DNA of 64,000 nt, from contig CAKVLP010000002.1 in assembly GCA_934757825.1 (NCBI GenBank), positions 186,001-250,000 on the forward strand, given 5' to 3'. The translations under genes and the position numbers were made by a program. Position 1 is the stretch's first letter. Each line of letters begins with the position of its first letter. Shown here piece by piece: positions 8,174 through 18,444 of the stretch. This stretch comes from an uncultured Clostridia bacterium (GTDB taxonomy: Bacteria; Bacillota; Clostridia; Christensenellales; UBA1242). Below the pieces are notes generated by a model, which was not told the DNA's origin, ran no database searches, and was given only the letters and a program-made list of their open reading frames with translations.

Positions 8174-10483
8174 TTATAGAAAATACCAACTTAGTTTTTC
8201 ATCGGTTATAATTTCGTCTTTTATAAGTGAGTCATAACTATTTTTTGTGTAAATGCTTTTGCCTTTTGTCTTAAACAACACATCGTTAAAATCATTCCTT
8301 ACTTCAATTTCAAACGTGTACATTGTGTTTGGCGAAAGTTCGGCATACTCAATTGTTTTTACATCGGAATTATTGCCAATTTCGGCGATAATTTTGTTGT
8401 TGCAAAGCACGCAATAACTCAAATAATCCTTAGGTGTGAATGTGACAATTGCCTTGTTTTCGCTCTCGTCATATATCACATCAAATTCACAAGATAAATC
8501 AGTATACAGGGTGCTGGTTTCGCTCGGTTTAAATCTTTCGGCAAATATCTCGTCAAGAGAGTATCTCTCTGGACAATTTTCATCAGCCAGTTTTATTGTG
8601 TGGTTTTCGTCGAGATTTTTCTCATCTATTTTTAGAGTAACCACGCTTTGAGGTCGGGCAAAATCGGCAGGTGGGGTGGTAGCATACATACTTTGCATAA
8701 CATCTTTAACCATACTTGTACAATATGTTCCGCCATTGTTTGAACCCTCCAAGTTGTATTGTTCGTCAAGCGTGTAATTGCCCAGCCAAACTCCCACCGT
8801 ATCAGACGAGGTGTACGCCACGCTATATACGTCGGTGTTTAGATTGGTACCTTTTACTGCGACTGTTCCAGTTTTGCCCGCAACATCAAATGGCAATTTG
8901 TTTAGCCTGCTGCTTGTGCCATATTTTACGCCGTCACGAAGTAGGTCGGTCATAAGATAGGCGGTGTCATCGCCCATAACTCTTGTTTTTGTACTCACAT
9001 TTTCATAGAGGGTTTTGCCGTATTCGGTAGTTATTTTTTTTATAAACCTTGCTTCGCTATACTCGCCAGCGTTGGAGAATGGGATATAACTATTGACTAG
9101 GCTTTTTAGCGTAATTCCTTCGTTAAATCCGCCAAGTGCTATGGCATAGCCGTTGTCGTACTCATTAAAGGTTATTCCCGCTTTCTTTGCAAAAGCTTTG
9201 CATTTTTCAATTCCCACATAATCCATAACTTTTACAGCTGGGACATTTAGGCTTTTTGCAACTGCATCTCGCACGCTTACATATCCGTAAAATTTGCCAC
9301 CCACATTGTTTGGGCTATATCCATTGTAGTCAATTTTTTCGTCTAAAATCTGAGAGCAGTTGGATATTTCGCCACCATCCAGCGCGGGAGCGTAAACAAG
9401 GATTGGTTTAATCGCGCTTCCAGGTTGTCGATTGAAATCGGACAAACAATATTTGCTTTTGCCGTACATTGCGCTCACACCTGCGGTGGAATTTTCTAGG
9501 ATTATTCCAAGACTATCTGCGATGTTTCCATATGAATTTTTGTGATAATATGCCTCGTTATTAAGTGCATTTTTTAAATCCTCTTGTTTGTTCGCGTCAA
9601 AGTATGTATATATTTTGTAGTTGTTTAAAGTAATTTGTTGGACAGACATATTAAGTATTTTTTCCGCTTCGCTTCGCACATTTTCAAGATAAATTCCATT
9701 TTCCGAATTTTCTGAATGAAGGCTAAGTTCAATCGGTTGTTCTTTTAGTTTTAAATATTCTTCGTCAGAAATATACTCGTCGTCATAAAGTGATTTTAAC
9801 ACCAAATTTCGCCTTTTTAGAGAGTTGTCATAGTTAGACGTTGGACTATATAGCGATGGTGCCTTAATTAGTCCAGCAAGGGTTGCGCTTTCAACCAAGT
9901 TTAGGTCTTTGGCTGATTTATTGAAGTAGTGGTTGCTGGCTTCCTCAATTCCGTAGCAAGAGTCGCCGTAATAAATTACATTAAGATATGTCTCCAAGAT
10001 CTCGTCTTTTGTAAAGGTCTTTTCAAGTTTTTTGGTTAATATTACTTCCTTAATTTTCCTTTTGATCGTCTTTTCATTGGAGAGGTGTGTGTTTTTAATA
10101 AGTTGTTGGCTTATTGTCGACGCGCCTTCCTTAAAACTACGGCTTTTTATGTTGTTTAATATCGCTTTGCCAATTCGCTTGTAGTTTAGCCCGTTGTGAG
10201 AATAAAACTTTTTATCTTCAATGCTCAAAAAACAGTTTATTGTGTCGGCGCTTAGATCGCTAAGAGGTGCAATTTTTCGACCATTAAACGACGCGGACTC
10301 TATCAGATTACCCGATGAATCGTACACATTTATTTGTTTTGTCGCGGAGATAATTTTGTTTTTATCAAACTCCACATTCTTTGTTTCGTTCATAATACTA
10401 ATTATGAAAAAAGTGGACGCAATTGCGACAATTAGGATTAGTGAGGCGATAACTATCAATGATATTTTAAGTGTTTTTTTCAT
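8174..10483 (-). CDS. Class A penicillin-binding protein (glycosyltransferase/transpeptidase)
   Basis: About 769 residues: a short cytoplasmic tail and one membrane anchor (about 6-30). A GT51 glycosyltransferase domain follows (EDKKFYSHNG with the catalytic Glu, EGASTISQQLIKN). The transpeptidase domain shows QPGSAIKP (SxxK nucleophile), SLN and KTGT. A C-terminal fibronectin-like tail follows. It polymerises and cross-links peptidoglycan outside the membrane. A TTG 12 bp upstream is in frame, but GGAA lies 7 nt before the ATG at 10483, which is chosen. It interrupts an otherwise plus-strand repair region and is transcribed alone. Confidence 0.93.
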   Translation of the reverse strand: MKKTLKISLIVIASLILIVAIASTFFIISIMNETKNVEFDKNKIISATKQINVYDSSGNLIESASFNGRKIAPLSDLSADTINCFLSIEDKKFYSHNGLNYKRIGKAILNNIKSRSFKEGASTISQQLIKNTHLSNEKTIKRKIKEVILTKKLEKTFTKDEILETYLNVIYYGDSCYGIEEASNHYFNKSAKDLNLVESATLAGLIKAPSLYSPTSNYDNSLKRRNLVLKSLYDDEYISDEEYLKLKEQPIELSLHSENSENGIYLENVRSEAEKILNMSVQQITLNNYKIYTYFDANKQEDLKNALNNEAYYHKNSYGNIADSLGIILENSTAGVSAMYGKSKYCLSDFNRQPGSAIKPILVYAPALDGGEISNCSQILDEKIDYNGYSPNNVGGKFYGYVSVRDAVAKSLNVPAVKVMDYVGIEKCKAFAKKAGITFNEYDNGYAIALGGFNEGITLKSLVNSYIPFSNAGEYSEARFIKKITTEYGKTLYENVSTKTRVMGDDTAYLMTDLLRDGVKYGTSSRLNKLPFDVAGKTGTVAVKGTNLNTDVYSVAYTSSDTVGVWLGNYTLDEQYNLEGSNNGGTYCTSMVKDVMQSMYATTPPADFARPQSVVTLKIDEKNLDENHTIKLADENCPERYSLDEIFAERFKPSETSTLYTDLSCEFDVIYDESENKAIVTFTPKDYLSYCVLCNNKIIAEIGNNSDVKTIEYAELSPNTMYTFEIEVRNDFNDVLFKTKGKSIYTKNSYDSLIKDEIITDEKLSWYFL

Positions 10484-10552
10484 TTGTTTTTCCAATTTTA
10501 AAACTATAATTTTTTACTTATATTTAGTATTTATAAAATATCAAATTTTATG

Positions 10553-10581
10553 TTGAAAAATAGCGTGAAATTTAGTATAAT
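10553..10581 (+). promoter_or_regulatory. miaB-mutS-mutL-miaA promoter
   Basis: -35 TTGAAA (10553-10558), 17-bp spacer, -10 TATAAT (10576-10581). Predicted leader is only about 16 nt before the miaB ATG. Confidence 0.75.
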
Positions 10582-10603
10582 AAAATGTTATGAGAGGATT
10601 AAA

Positions 10604-11923
10604 ATGAGTGATTTAAAGTACTTTATTAAAACATATGGTTGCCAAATGAATGTTCACGAGAGCGAGAAGCTTGCGGGAATGCTTATTTCACTTGGTTACA
10701 CCGAAACTGACAAAATGGAAAACGCGGACTTAATTATATTTAACACATGTTGTATTAGAGACGGCTGTGAGCAGAAGGTTTTCGGAAACCTTGGGAACTT
10801 AAAGAAACTTAAAAAGCAAAACCCAAGGCTAATAACTGCTATCTGCGGTTGTTTGACGCAAGCAGAAGGACGAAAAGATATAATAAAACAGCGATTTCCG
10901 TACGTTAACATTGTCTTTGGAACTCACAACCTAAACGAGTTTAAAAACTACATACTTCAATACAACAAATCGCACGAAAATGTGTACGAGGTTTGGGACA
11001 GCGAAAAAGAGATAAACGAAGATGTTGAGATGTTTAGAACCAGCAACAACAATGCGTGGGTTAACATTATGTATGGTTGCAATAATTTTTGCTCGTATTG
11101 TATTGTTCCTTATGTTAGAGGTCGAGAGAGAAGCAGAATGCCAGCGGACATTGTAAAAGAGGTTAAGGGGCTTATCGCAGACGGTTACAAGTTTATAACC
11201 CTGCTTGGTCAAAACGTTAATAGTTATGGCAACGACCTAGACGATGAAAACATTACATTTGCAAATTTGCTTAGAGAACTAGCACATCTTGACGGCGATT
11301 TTAAAATCCGCTTTATGACGTCACACCCCAAGGACTTAAACGACGACGTAATTGACGCAATTGCCGAAGAGAAAAAACTTGCAAAATACATTCATCTTCC
11401 AGTTCAATCGGGCAGTGACCGTGTTCTAAAACTTATGAACCGAAAATACACGATTGAAAGATATATGGGTTTGATTGAAAAAATACGTGCAAAAATGCCT
11501 ACTTGCTATCTATCGACTGACATCATTGTTGGTTTCCCAGGAGAGACCGAAGAGGACTATATGGACACTTACAACTTGATTGAAAAGGTTAGATATGATG
11601 GCGTGTTTGCGTTTATGTTTTCTCCACGCACTGGCACAGTTGCCGAGAAAATGGACAATCAAGTGGACGAAAAAATTAAAAATGAGAGAGTTAATAGACT
11701 GCTTAAACTTTCAAAAGCAATAACCAAAGAAAAAACTAAGGAATGTCTTGGAAATACCTACGATGTTTTGGTAGAAAGCATTGATGAGGTAGCACACGCC
11801 GTAAACGACAGCGGAAGGACTATTCTTATTGAAGAAAAAGACGGTCTAGAAGTAAACAAATTTTACACCGTTAAAGTAGTTAGGGTGGCAAACAACACTC
11901 TTTACGCCGAAATTATAAAATAG
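10604..11923 (+). CDS. miaB: tRNA-2-methylthio-N6-isopentenyladenosine synthase MiaB
   Basis: 439 residues. Methylthiotransferase N-domain cysteines at 13, 49 and 83; radical-SAM CxxxCxxC at 159, 163 and 166 (GCNNFCSYC); TRAM domain at the C-terminus. The start IKTYGCQMN is diagnostic of MiaB. It methylthiolates i6A37, the product of MiaA, whose gene ends this operon. SD GAGAGGA (10592-10598) sets the ATG at 10604; the open frame extends 54 bp further up but without a good site. mutS follows after 12 bp. Confidence 0.96.
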   Translation: MSDLKYFIKTYGCQMNVHESEKLAGMLISLGYTETDKMENADLIIFNTCCIRDGCEQKVFGNLGNLKKLKKQNPRLITAICGCLTQAEGRKDIIKQRFPYVNIVFGTHNLNEFKNYILQYNKSHENVYEVWDSEKEINEDVEMFRTSNNNAWVNIMYGCNNFCSYCIVPYVRGRERSRMPADIVKEVKGLIADGYKFITLLGQNVNSYGNDLDDENITFANLLRELAHLDGDFKIRFMTSHPKDLNDDVIDAIAEEKKLAKYIHLPVQSGSDRVLKLMNRKYTIERYMGLIEKIRAKMPTCYLSTDIIVGFPGETEEDYMDTYNLIEKVRYDGVFAFMFSPRTGTVAEKMDNQVDEKIKNERVNRLLKLSKAITKEKTKECLGNTYDVLVESIDEVAHAVNDSGRTILIEEKDGLEVNKFYTVKVVRVANNTLYAEIIK

Positions 11924-11935
11924 AGGGAAGAAATT

Positions 11936-14521
11936 ATGGCTTTATCACCAATGATGCAACATTACGTGAGAATAAAGGAAAATCACAAAGACGCAGTTTT
12001 GTTTTACAGACTGGGCGATTTTTACGAGATGTTTTTCGAAGACGCCGAACTTTGTAGCCGTGTGCTTGACCTTACACTTACTGGGAAGGATTGCGGGCTT
12101 GACAAACGTGCACCTATGTGCGGAATTCCATATCACGCCGCGGATAGTTATATCGCAAAACTTATTGAGCACGGATATAAAGTTGCCATTTGCGAACAGC
12201 TTACCGAACCTAAAAAAGGCGAACTTGTACAGCGCGATGTAATAAGGACGATTACGCCTGGCACAGTGATTGATAGCGAGTTGGTGGACGACGCTCGAAA
12301 CAACTATCTAGCAAGCATTTACAAAGAGAAATTTAACATTGGTCTATCGTATCTAGACATCACTACTGGCGAAATGTTTTTGACCGAATTTGTGGGAGAC
12401 AATTCGCTTAGCGAACTAAACGACGCGCTTGTTAGGATAAAACCGAGCGAGATACTTTGCAACAACGAGATGAAAAAGAGCGAGCAGGAGATAGCGTGCG
12501 TTAAAAGCGGTTATGTCCCATCGTTTCAAGTGTATTCAGAGGAGCACTACGAATTTAAGAAAAGCGATGTCAACCTTAAAAAACAACTAGGCGTGGATAG
12601 CCTAAAAGGTTTTAACTGTGCAACAAGAACGTTTGCTATTTGCAGTACAGGTGGACTTTTGGATTATGTTTTCGAGACACAAAAGCGTAGCCTGAGCCAC
12701 CTAAATACCATTAAGTACATCATAAACAACAAGTTTATGCAACTTGATGCTAATACGCGTAGAAACCTAGAACTAACTGAAACAATGAAAGACCGAAAAA
12801 AGCGCGGGTCAATACTATGGCTTTTAAATCAAGCGGAGACCAAAATGGGTAGCAGAACAGTGGAGAGTTTTATATCCCAGCCATTGTTTGATGACAAGGA
12901 AATAAACTATCGCTTGAAAGGCGTGGAAGAACTTGTTAAAAATGTTTATCTAAGAGAGACTATCAAAGAGACGCTTCACAATATGAGCGACTTGGAGAGA
13001 TTGTGCGGAAAACTTAGTTATGGCAACATTAACGCAAAAGAATGCCTAAGCCTTAAAAACGCGCTAGAAGTTTTGCCTGAGTTAAAGAAAGTTTTATCGA
13101 AGTTTTCGTCGCAAATACTTGTTGATGTCAACAACAACATTACCGAAGAAGGCGAACTTGTAGACCTCCTTCAAAGGGCAATCGACCCAGAATGTTCGGC
13201 GAATATGAAAGATGGCAGATTTATAAAACAAGGATTTAATGCCGAACTTGACGAGATTAACAACATAGCCAAAAACAGCCGTGATGTTATCGTTCAACTT
13301 GAACAACACGAGCGCGAAGTTACCGGAATTAAAAACCTAAAAATCGGCTACAACAGAGTATTTGGATATTACATTGAAGTTACAAATGGTCAAAAAGACC
13401 TTGTGCCATATAATTATGTAAGAAAACAAACCACAACAACTGCCGAAAGATACATAACTGAGGAACTTAAAAATCTTGAATCCAAAATCCTTAACGCGCA
13501 AGAAAGACGACTTACTATTGAGTTTAAGTTGTTTGATGAGATAAAGGCAAGTTGTTTGGCGAAACTGTCCGAAATGCAAGTTTCTGCTAGGGCAGTTGGG
13601 CTACTTGATGCTATCCTTTCTTTCGCAACCGTCGCAGTTGACCGCAACTACGTCAAGCCTATCATCGACAAAACAAGCAGTGTCATAGAGATTATCGACG
13701 GTCGACACCCAATCGTTGAAGCAATTAACAAAGCAGAAGATTTTGTGCCAAACGACACAGTTTTAAATAACAACGACTGCCGTACTATGATAATTACAGG
13801 GCCTAATATGGCGGGCAAAAGTACATATATGAGGCAAGTTGCGATAATCACCTTAATGGCGCACATTGGCTCGTTTGTACCCGCAAAATCGGCTAAAATA
13901 GGGCTTACTGACCGCATATTTACGCGTGTTGGCGCAAGCGACGATTTATCGTTTGGGCAAAGTACATTTATGGTCGAAATGTCGGAGGTTAGCAATATAT
14001 TAAAGAATGCAACCAACAACAGCCTTATCATCTTGGACGAAGTTGGACGTGGGACAAGCACTTTTGACGGACTAAGTATTGCGTGGAGTGTTATGGAGTA
14101 TGTTTCAAATCATCTTAACGCAAAAACATTATTTGCGACACATTATCACGAACTAACCGAACTTGAAGGAATACTTGAAGGTGTAAAAAATTATCGTGTT
14201 AGCGTAAAGGAATACAACAACTCGGTTATTTTCCTACGCAAGATTGTAAGAGGCGGAACAAACCGAAGTTTTGGTATTGAGGTCGCTAGTCTAGCAGGGC
14301 TTCCTGAGCAAGTTGTGGAGCGTGCGCGCGAAATCCTAAAAAGGCTCGAACAATCGGAAGAAGCCAAAAAAGTTGAACTTGTAAACCCTGTTGAATCAAA
14401 AAAACAGTCGGCAAACCTAAGCAATATTGTTGCTATTTTAACCGACTTAGATGTAAACACTCTTACACCGCTTAACGCTTTTGATATTTTAATTCAACTT
14501 AAAAATGAAATTAAGGATTAG
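11936..14521 (+). CDS. mutS: DNA mismatch repair protein MutS
   Basis: 861 residues, full length. The N-terminal mismatch-recognition motif FYEMF is present (residues ~28-32; the Phe-x-Glu contact). Core and clamp domains follow, then the ABC-type ATPase with Walker A GPNMAGKSTYMRQ and Walker B ILDEVGRGTS. It recognises mismatches and recruits MutL, encoded 2 bp downstream. No frameshift or missing motif seen. Confidence 0.98.
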   Translation: MALSPMMQHYVRIKENHKDAVLFYRLGDFYEMFFEDAELCSRVLDLTLTGKDCGLDKRAPMCGIPYHAADSYIAKLIEHGYKVAICEQLTEPKKGELVQRDVIRTITPGTVIDSELVDDARNNYLASIYKEKFNIGLSYLDITTGEMFLTEFVGDNSLSELNDALVRIKPSEILCNNEMKKSEQEIACVKSGYVPSFQVYSEEHYEFKKSDVNLKKQLGVDSLKGFNCATRTFAICSTGGLLDYVFETQKRSLSHLNTIKYIINNKFMQLDANTRRNLELTETMKDRKKRGSILWLLNQAETKMGSRTVESFISQPLFDDKEINYRLKGVEELVKNVYLRETIKETLHNMSDLERLCGKLSYGNINAKECLSLKNALEVLPELKKVLSKFSSQILVDVNNNITEEGELVDLLQRAIDPECSANMKDGRFIKQGFNAELDEINNIAKNSRDVIVQLEQHEREVTGIKNLKIGYNRVFGYYIEVTNGQKDLVPYNYVRKQTTTTAERYITEELKNLESKILNAQERRLTIEFKLFDEIKASCLAKLSEMQVSARAVGLLDAILSFATVAVDRNYVKPIIDKTSSVIEIIDGRHPIVEAINKAEDFVPNDTVLNNNDCRTMIITGPNMAGKSTYMRQVAIITLMAHIGSFVPAKSAKIGLTDRIFTRVGASDDLSFGQSTFMVEMSEVSNILKNATNNSLIILDEVGRGTSTFDGLSIAWSVMEYVSNHLNAKTLFATHYHELTELEGILEGVKNYRVSVKEYNNSVIFLRKIVRGGTNRSFGIEVASLAGLPEQVVERAREILKRLEQSEEAKKVELVNPVESKKQSANLSNIVAILTDLDVNTLTPLNAFDILIQLKNEIKD

Positions 14522-14523
14522 TC

Positions 14524-16410
14524 ATGGGAAAGATAAACATATTAGATAAATCAATATTTAACTTAATCGCTGCGGGCGAGGTTGTAGAAAAGCCAGCGAG
14601 CGTTGTTAAGGAATTGGTAGAAAACTCAATAGACGCCGGTGCAAAGCACATAAACATTGACGTTAAAAATGGTGGAGTTAGTCGCATAAGGGTGACCGAC
14701 GACGGGTGCGGAATAGAAAAAGACGATCTAACAAAGGCGTTTTTGCCACACGCAACGAGCAAGGTCAAAACCGCTGACGACCTAAATAGGATTGGAACAC
14801 TCGGTTTTAGAGGCGAGGCTCTTAGTTCTATCGCTGCCGTATCGAAAGTAACAATGCTTTCCAAAACAAAAGACAGCGATGGCAACAAAATCCAGATAGA
14901 AGGCGGGGAAGTTAAGGAGATTTCTCCTGCGGGTTGTCTTGACGGAACAAGTGTAATTATAGAGGACTTATTCTACAATATTCCTGCGCGCGCAAAGTAT
15001 TTGCGTAAGGAAAGGCAAGAAGAGGGCGACATAACCAATTATGTGGCAAGGCTTATCCTTTCAAATCCTAATGTCGCTATAAAATACACAGCAAATGATA
15101 AGATTGTTTATCAATCTTCTGGCACAGGGCTTTATGACGCACTATACGCTATCTATGGAAAATCGGTAGTTGAAAACATCACAGAGTTTGAGTATACAGA
15201 CGATACATATTCTATCCACGGCTACATTGGTAATCCTACTTTTTCTAAGCCAAATCGCACGTATCAAACCTTAATTGTAAATGGCAGATATGTGGTTAGT
15301 CAGTCGCTATCAGTGGCTATTTACAAAGCATATGAAAACTTTATAATGAAGGGAACATTCCCATTCTTTGTCCTTAACATTGATGTACCACTAGACGCGG
15401 TAGACGTAAATGTTCACCCAAACAAATTGGAAGTCAAGTTTGAGGACAATAACAAGATTTTCGGAATAATGTATTCAGCGGTTTCAACAAAATTATACGA
15501 CATTCACGCCATCAACACTGTTGGTTTTAGTGAACGCGACACTTTTGTAAGGCAAGAGCCTGTTATTGCAACACCTATTTCCGAGGACGAGGGGACTTCG
15601 TTTAAGCCTCAATCAGATGAAGAAAAAACCGAAGAAATCAAAGAAGTGTCGCTTTCAAACGACGCACTATTTAGAGACAACTTCAACACAATAAGCAGTT
15701 TGCTTCAAGACGACAAAAAAGAGTTTAAGGTTGCTAGTAATGACCTAGCGTACACGCTTGCCGAACAACTTACTATGAAACAAAAAGAGGTAATGCCAAA
15801 AGTTGAAAAGGCTCCTGAGTTGTCACTTGATATTGACGATTATAAGATTGTCGGGACCTTGTTTAACACATATATCATCGTTGAACAAAAAGACACAATG
15901 TACATTATCGACCAGCATGCTGCACATGAGAGGCTGTTGTTTGACAAATTTACTGCCGAGTACGAGAAAAGTGTTATTTCATCTCAGCCTTTACTTATCC
16001 CACATATTTTGGACGTTAATCCGCAAGAAAGCGCATTTTTGCAAGATAATGTCTTTGAATTAAAGCGCCTTGGCTTTGATATCGAACCATTTGGAGAGTC
16101 ATCGTACAAGGTTAACAGTGTACCAAACACGCTAAAAAACATAAACATTCAAGCATTCTTTAACGATGTTTTAAGTAGTGTTAACAATCGTTTTGTTATG
16201 AAAAAGACCGATATTATGCACGACTACTTGGCAAAGAGCGCATGTCGTGCCGCAGTAAAAGCAAACGACATTTTGTTTGATGAAGAAATTAAAGTTTTGC
16301 TTACAAATATAAGCGGTAAAGACCAAGTTTTGCTTTGCCCACACGGCAGGCCTATTATTTTGAAGGTTACAAAAACTGACATCGAGAAATGGTTTAAGAG
16401 GCTTGTTTAG
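14524..16410 (+). CDS. mutL: DNA mismatch repair protein MutL
   Basis: 628 residues. GHKL ATPase motifs are ELVENSIDAGA, DDGCGI and TLGFRGEALSSI. The C-terminal dimerisation/endonuclease domain has DQHAAHERLLFD, ACRAAVKAND and LCPHGRPI. The canonical endonuclease motif DQHA-x2-E-x4-E ends here in Asp instead of Glu, a conservative change that may still bind metal. No MutH is expected in Firmicutes, so MutL should provide the nick. The gene sits between mutS (2-bp gap) and miaA (2-bp gap). Confidence 0.97.
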   Translation: MGKINILDKSIFNLIAAGEVVEKPASVVKELVENSIDAGAKHINIDVKNGGVSRIRVTDDGCGIEKDDLTKAFLPHATSKVKTADDLNRIGTLGFRGEALSSIAAVSKVTMLSKTKDSDGNKIQIEGGEVKEISPAGCLDGTSVIIEDLFYNIPARAKYLRKERQEEGDITNYVARLILSNPNVAIKYTANDKIVYQSSGTGLYDALYAIYGKSVVENITEFEYTDDTYSIHGYIGNPTFSKPNRTYQTLIVNGRYVVSQSLSVAIYKAYENFIMKGTFPFFVLNIDVPLDAVDVNVHPNKLEVKFEDNNKIFGIMYSAVSTKLYDIHAINTVGFSERDTFVRQEPVIATPISEDEGTSFKPQSDEEKTEEIKEVSLSNDALFRDNFNTISSLLQDDKKEFKVASNDLAYTLAEQLTMKQKEVMPKVEKAPELSLDIDDYKIVGTLFNTYIIVEQKDTMYIIDQHAAHERLLFDKFTAEYEKSVISSQPLLIPHILDVNPQESAFLQDNVFELKRLGFDIEPFGESSYKVNSVPNTLKNINIQAFFNDVLSSVNNRFVMKKTDIMHDYLAKSACRAAVKANDILFDEEIKVLLTNISGKDQVLLCPHGRPIILKVTKTDIEKWFKRLV

Positions 16411-16412
16411 TT

Positions 16413-17333
16413 ATGAAATACGATGTAGTTATAATCGTGGGACCAACAGCAAGTGGTAAAACATCGCTGTCTGTGGAATTGGCAAAAGCCCTTAACACAG
16501 AGATTATAAACGCCGACAGCCAACAGCTCATAAAGGGTCTAGACATTGGGACAGCCAAGGTCACAGAAACCGAAATGCAAGGTGTACGACACAATCTGCT
16601 TGATGTAATTCAAGTAGGGCAGGATTATAGCGTTTCTGAATATAGAGATGATTGCCTTAAACAGATTGAAAGGATTAAAGCGGACGGCAAAATTCCAGTT
16701 GTTGTGGGTGGCACGGGGCTTTATGTTAACTCAATTGTTTATGATTACACTTATGGCGGGACAGAAAAAGATGACTCACTTCGTGATGAATATTTTAAAC
16801 TTGCCACCATTAAAGGGAACGAATATGTGTACGATATATTAAAGTCTCTTGACCCAAAGTCGGCAAGCGAGATTCATCCTAACAATTTAAAGCGCGTTAT
16901 AAGGGCGATTGAAATTGCCAAAAATTCCGATAAAATGAAATCGGAACAATCGTTAAAACCAAGCGAACAAATACACCCGCTTATAATAGGACTAACAATC
17001 GAACGCGATGAGTTGTTTAAAAGAATTGACGAGCGCGTTGACCTAATGGTGGAACAGGGGCTTCAAACCGAAACTGACCACCTTAACCAACACGGATTCT
17101 ATAAAAATAGAATTACACTGCCAATAGGTTATAGCGAGTGGGCGGGTTATTATGATGGCACACTCACATTAGACCAAGTAATAGAACAAATAAAACTCGA
17201 CACAAGGCACTATGCAAAGCGCCAAATGACGTGGTTTAAAAAACTTGATAATGTGCATTGGTTTGACCCGATAAAAACGCCATTATCTGAGATTTTGAAT
17301 AGTACTATGCAACTTCTAAATGAAGGAAAATAA
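16413..17333 (+). CDS. miaA: tRNA dimethylallyltransferase MiaA
   Basis: 306 residues. P-loop GPTASGKTSL at the N-terminus; NADSQQLIKGLDIGTAK, where most homologues have NADSMQIY; GGTGLY; and the C-terminal RQMTWFK segment. It adds the isopentenyl group to A37 of tRNAs reading UNN codons, giving the MiaB substrate. Last gene of the miaB-mutS-mutL-miaA operon. Confidence 0.96.
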   Translation: MKYDVVIIVGPTASGKTSLSVELAKALNTEIINADSQQLIKGLDIGTAKVTETEMQGVRHNLLDVIQVGQDYSVSEYRDDCLKQIERIKADGKIPVVVGGTGLYVNSIVYDYTYGGTEKDDSLRDEYFKLATIKGNEYVYDILKSLDPKSASEIHPNNLKRVIRAIEIAKNSDKMKSEQSLKPSEQIHPLIIGLTIERDELFKRIDERVDLMVEQGLQTETDHLNQHGFYKNRITLPIGYSEWAGYYDGTLTLDQVIEQIKLDTRHYAKRQMTWFKKLDNVHWFDPIKTPLSEILNSTMQLLNEGK

Positions 17334-17494
17334 GTTTGATTTTTAATAATCGCTTATTTAACAACTCTATATTTCTTTTATATTTTGCTTTAAAGGGAAA
17401 ATTTTGAATAATGCCATTTATTATTTTCAATAATTATCAACACGTATTAGAAGTATAAAAGTCGAGATAGTCGCTATTATTAGAAGATATGAAT

Positions 17495-17528
17495 AAAAAA
17501 AGGCTCAATATTAGTTTGAGTCTTTTTT
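17495..17528. terminator. Terminator between miaA and lexA
   Basis: Stem AAAGGCTCAA/TTGAGTCTTT with long A and T tracts, 160 bp after miaA, probably bidirectional. The rest of 17334-17646 is AT-rich and holds no ORF or RNA I can support. Confidence 0.8.
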
Positions 17529-17646
17529 GATTTTATCCTTAATATTAAAGTTGTGACATTATATTAGCAGTAAGAACAATCAATGTATATTAAGGTTATA
17601 TCAAATATAAGAATATCGATACAATTTAAATATACTTTTTACTGCA

Positions 17647-18273
17647 TTAAAATTTTCTAACAAGTCCAACAACTTTACCTAATATCTGAACTTCGTCTAC
17701 AATAATAGGGGACATTGTGTCGTTTTCGGGTTGCAATCTATAATGACCGTCCTCTTTATAAAACCTCTTTACTGTGGCTGAGCCGTCAATCAAAGCAGCG
17801 ACAATCTCGCCATTATCAGCGTAAGAGCATTGACGAACTATAATTTGGTCGCCATTGTAGATGCCAGCATTTATCATACTTTCACCCTTGACAGTAAGCA
17901 TAAATAGCCCGTCGCCTCTAAACAAGTTTGGAGAAACCATAAAGTATTCTTCGCAATTCTCAACAGCCAATATAGGCTCGCCGGCGGTAATTACGCCAAG
18001 CATTGGGATTGCTGTAAGGCCGTTGGTGTCGGTAGTTGGGATAACCTTGCTAAACTGCGCTGTCTTGTCAATTACTTCCAAAGCGCGGTTTTTGTTTGGA
18101 TTTTTTCTAATACAACCGTCTTCTTCAAGTTTTGCAAGATGATAGGCGATAGTGCTGGTGCTGTTTACCTTAACTGCGTGGCACATCTCTCTTACGGTAG
18201 GTGGATAGCCGTTTTCGTCAACATACTTTCTTATAAATTCAAGCAATTGCTGTTGTTTATCTAATTTCTTCAT
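17647..18273 (-). CDS. lexA: SOS repressor LexA
   Basis: 208 residues. N-terminal winged helix (TVREMCHAVKVNSTSTIAYHLAKLE). Autocleavage site A97-G98 (VITAGEP), catalytic Ser132 (KGESM) and Lys169 (ATVKRF): all the peptidase S24 residues are present. LexA represses SOS genes until activated RecA provokes self-cleavage. Autoregulation is supported by a LexA-type box overlapping its own -35. SD GGAAA lies before the ATG. Confidence 0.97.
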   Translation of the reverse strand: MKKLDKQQQLLEFIRKYVDENGYPPTVREMCHAVKVNSTSTIAYHLAKLEEDGCIRKNPNKNRALEVIDKTAQFSKVIPTTDTNGLTAIPMLGVITAGEPILAVENCEEYFMVSPNLFRGDGLFMLTVKGESMINAGIYNGDQIIVRQCSYADNGEIVAALIDGSATVKRFYKEDGHYRLQPENDTMSPIIVDEVQILGKVVGLVRKF

Positions 18274-18309
18274 TTTTCATTTCCTTAAACTAAATTTATT
18301 TACAATAAG

Positions 18310-18338
18310 ATAATATCACATTACAAAACCCTTGTCAA
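18310..18338 (-). promoter_or_regulatory. lexA promoter
   Basis: On the minus strand: -35 TTGACA (18333-18338), 17-bp spacer, -10 TATTAT (18310-18315). Confidence 0.82.
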
Positions 18339-18348
18339 ACATTTGTTC
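18337..18348 (-). promoter_or_regulatory. Probable LexA (SOS) box of lexA
   Basis: GAACAAATGTTT on the minus strand, an imperfect palindrome that differs from the recA box at three positions. It overlaps the lexA -35 by two bases, where a bound repressor would block RNA polymerase. Confidence 0.75.
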
Positions 18349-18444
18349 TAACTTTTTCGAATAAAAAATAAAACCCAAATGAGCCTTATTCTAGTCAAAA
18401 GAAGTGATATTTTTGCCAGCGTATTGGACAAAATATAAGTGGAA

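Noticed and set aside
17209..17220. ACTATGCAAAG inside miaA as another regulator site
   Set aside because: It lies in coding sequence (His-Tyr-Ala-Lys) with no promoter nearby; a chance match is sufficient.
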